DNA of 6,659 nucleotides from Clostridia bacterium (GTDB lineage Bacteria > Bacillota_A > Clostridia > Oscillospirales > Acutalibacteraceae). Under the pieces are notes generated by a model, which saw nothing but the letters and a program-made list of their open reading frames with translations, had not been told where the DNA came from and made no database searches. The position numbers and the translations under genes are program-made. The first letter of the stretch is position 1, and each line of letters begins with the position of its first letter. Positions 5,912-6,659 of the stretch are shown one piece after another. The stretch covers positions 1 to 6,659 of the forward strand of contig JAFYOA010000377.1 of assembly GCA_017547865.1 (NCBI GenBank), read 5' to 3'.

Positions 5912-6659
5912 TCAATTTTCAAATTTAGGCGGATAAAGTCGTTTAACCGCCCGGTAATTTCTTCCTTCGGCTGAATTTGAAAATGCGCCTTCTCTTCCCT
6001 GCTCCGATTTATATGCGTCGATCTGCCGGTAAAGACACCGAAATGCATCGGAAAGCGTGCCAACCTCATCAATCAACCCAGCCCGCACAGCCTCATCACC
6101 TTCCAGCACAGTGCCAACATCCAGCACAAGTTCATCCGTATTCATAACCAATCGGCGAAAATATTCGGCTGAAATATGGGAATTTTCCGTTACGAAGCGA
6201 GTAATACGATCCTGCATACGCTGAAAATAATCCATCGTCTGCGGAACTCCCAAAAGCAATCCATTGATACGCACAGGATGCAATGTCATGGAAGCCGTGG
6301 AAGCGATAAAGGAACGCTTAGCAGATACGGCAAGCGGCACACCTATAGAATGCCCGCCGCCCAAAACAAGCGAAACCGTCGGCTTACGCATACCGGCAAT
6401 CAACTCCGCCAAAGCCAATCCTGCTTCGATATCCCCGCCAATCGTATTCAGTATCATTAAAAGACCGTCGATTTTAGGATCTTCTTCTACAGCGACCAGC
6501 TGTGGGATCACATGCTCGTATTTGGTGGTTTTATTCTGTGAAGAAGACAGGTAATGGCCTTCGATCTGACCAATGATCGTCAGACAGTGGATTGTATATT
6601 TCCCACTGTTCATAGTAACACTGCCCGAATCGTACACATCGCCGGATCGTCTGCTATCA
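5912..6659 (-). CDS. tepA: TepA-like ClpP-fold serine peptidase, 5' end off the window
   Basis: The frame is open from the TGA at 5912-5914 to the right edge, so the N-terminus is probably outside. Candidate internal starts are GTG at 6635-6637 (241 residues) and ATG at 6611-6613, but neither has a good ribosome site, and homologues have residues before the conserved IHCLTIIGQIEGHY block. Numbering from the GTG, residues 16-200 are the ClpP/crotonase fold of the TepA family: NKTTKYEHVIPQLVA (35-49), LNTIGGDIEAGLALAE (63-78), GGGHSIGVPLAVSA (93-106) with nucleophile Ser97, MTLHPVRINGLLLGVPQT (117-134) with His120, and LVLDVGTVLEGDEAV (170-184), where Asp173 may complete the triad. In B. subtilis TepA was reported to aid protein secretion and its gene precedes spoIIIE. 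No signal peptide is visible. Residues about 205-241 form a polar tail beyond the core, ending YPPKFEN. Family assignment is firm; the role is less so. Confidence 0.88.
   Translation of the reverse strand, partial: DSRRSGDVYDSGSVTMNSGKYTIHCLTIIGQIEGHYLSSSQNKTTKYEHVIPQLVAVEEDPKIDGLLMILNTIGGDIEAGLALAELIAGMRKPTVSLVLGGGHSIGVPLAVSAKRSFIASTASMTLHPVRINGLLLGVPQTMDYFQRMQDRITRFVTENSHISAEYFRRLVMNTDELVLDVGTVLEGDEAVRAGLIDEVGTLSDAFRCLYRQIDAYKSEQGREGAFSNSAEGRNYRAVKRLYPPKFEN

Noticed and set aside
1..6659. CRISPR arrays, tRNA or rRNA genes, insertion sequences, phage or defence islands
   Set aside because: No direct repeat series, cloverleaf, transposase or terminal inverted repeats were found; almost all of the window is accounted for by housekeeping genes.

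Overview
The window looks like an ordinary chromosomal stretch from a low-to-mid GC, endospore-lineage member of the Bacillota, most likely class Clostridia and perhaps the Oscillospiraceae/Ruminococcaceae group. This rests on three things: a TepA-type ClpP-like protein close to an FtsK/SpoIIIE translocase (in Bacillus subtilis tepA lies beside spoIIIE), a clostridial-style RadC, and a QueH-type epoxyqueuosine reductase. The genus cannot be fixed from what is visible. Codon use and base composition look even throughout, and I see no mobile element, CRISPR array, RNA gene or sign of transfer.

Layout: six genes run leftward on the minus strand in the order tepA-like, uppP, ftsK/spoIIIE, a membrane-anchored ComEC-like metallo-beta-lactamase-fold protein, a DUF3006 protein and radC. 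One gene fragment, the 3' end of queH, comes in from the left edge on the plus strand. queH and radC converge on a small hairpin that can act as a terminator in both directions. The tepA-like gene runs off the right edge, so its N-terminus and the promoter of the block are not in view. Gaps within the minus block are 69, 41, -1, 12 and 5 bases, so these six genes are probably one transcription unit, with a GC-rich hairpin in the tepA-uppP gap that could modify it. No stretch over 300 bases lacks a gene.

Function: the block mixes cell-envelope and chromosome housekeeping. UppP recycles the lipid carrier for peptidoglycan synthesis. FtsK/SpoIIIE pumps DNA through the septum. The MBL protein and DUF3006 are a recurring pair of uncertain role, with the MBL part related to the ComEC nuclease-like domain. 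RadC is a JAB/MPN-fold protein of unsettled function. The tepA-like protein is a ClpP-fold serine peptidase homologue. QueH makes queuosine for tRNA wobble positions. I did not find a convincing new system. The points most worth a second look are the start region of ftsK, with a three-codon reading frame between the Shine-Dalgarno and the ATG, the hairpin before uppP, the topology puzzle of the MBL/DUF3006 pair, and a degenerate helix-hairpin-helix in RadC.
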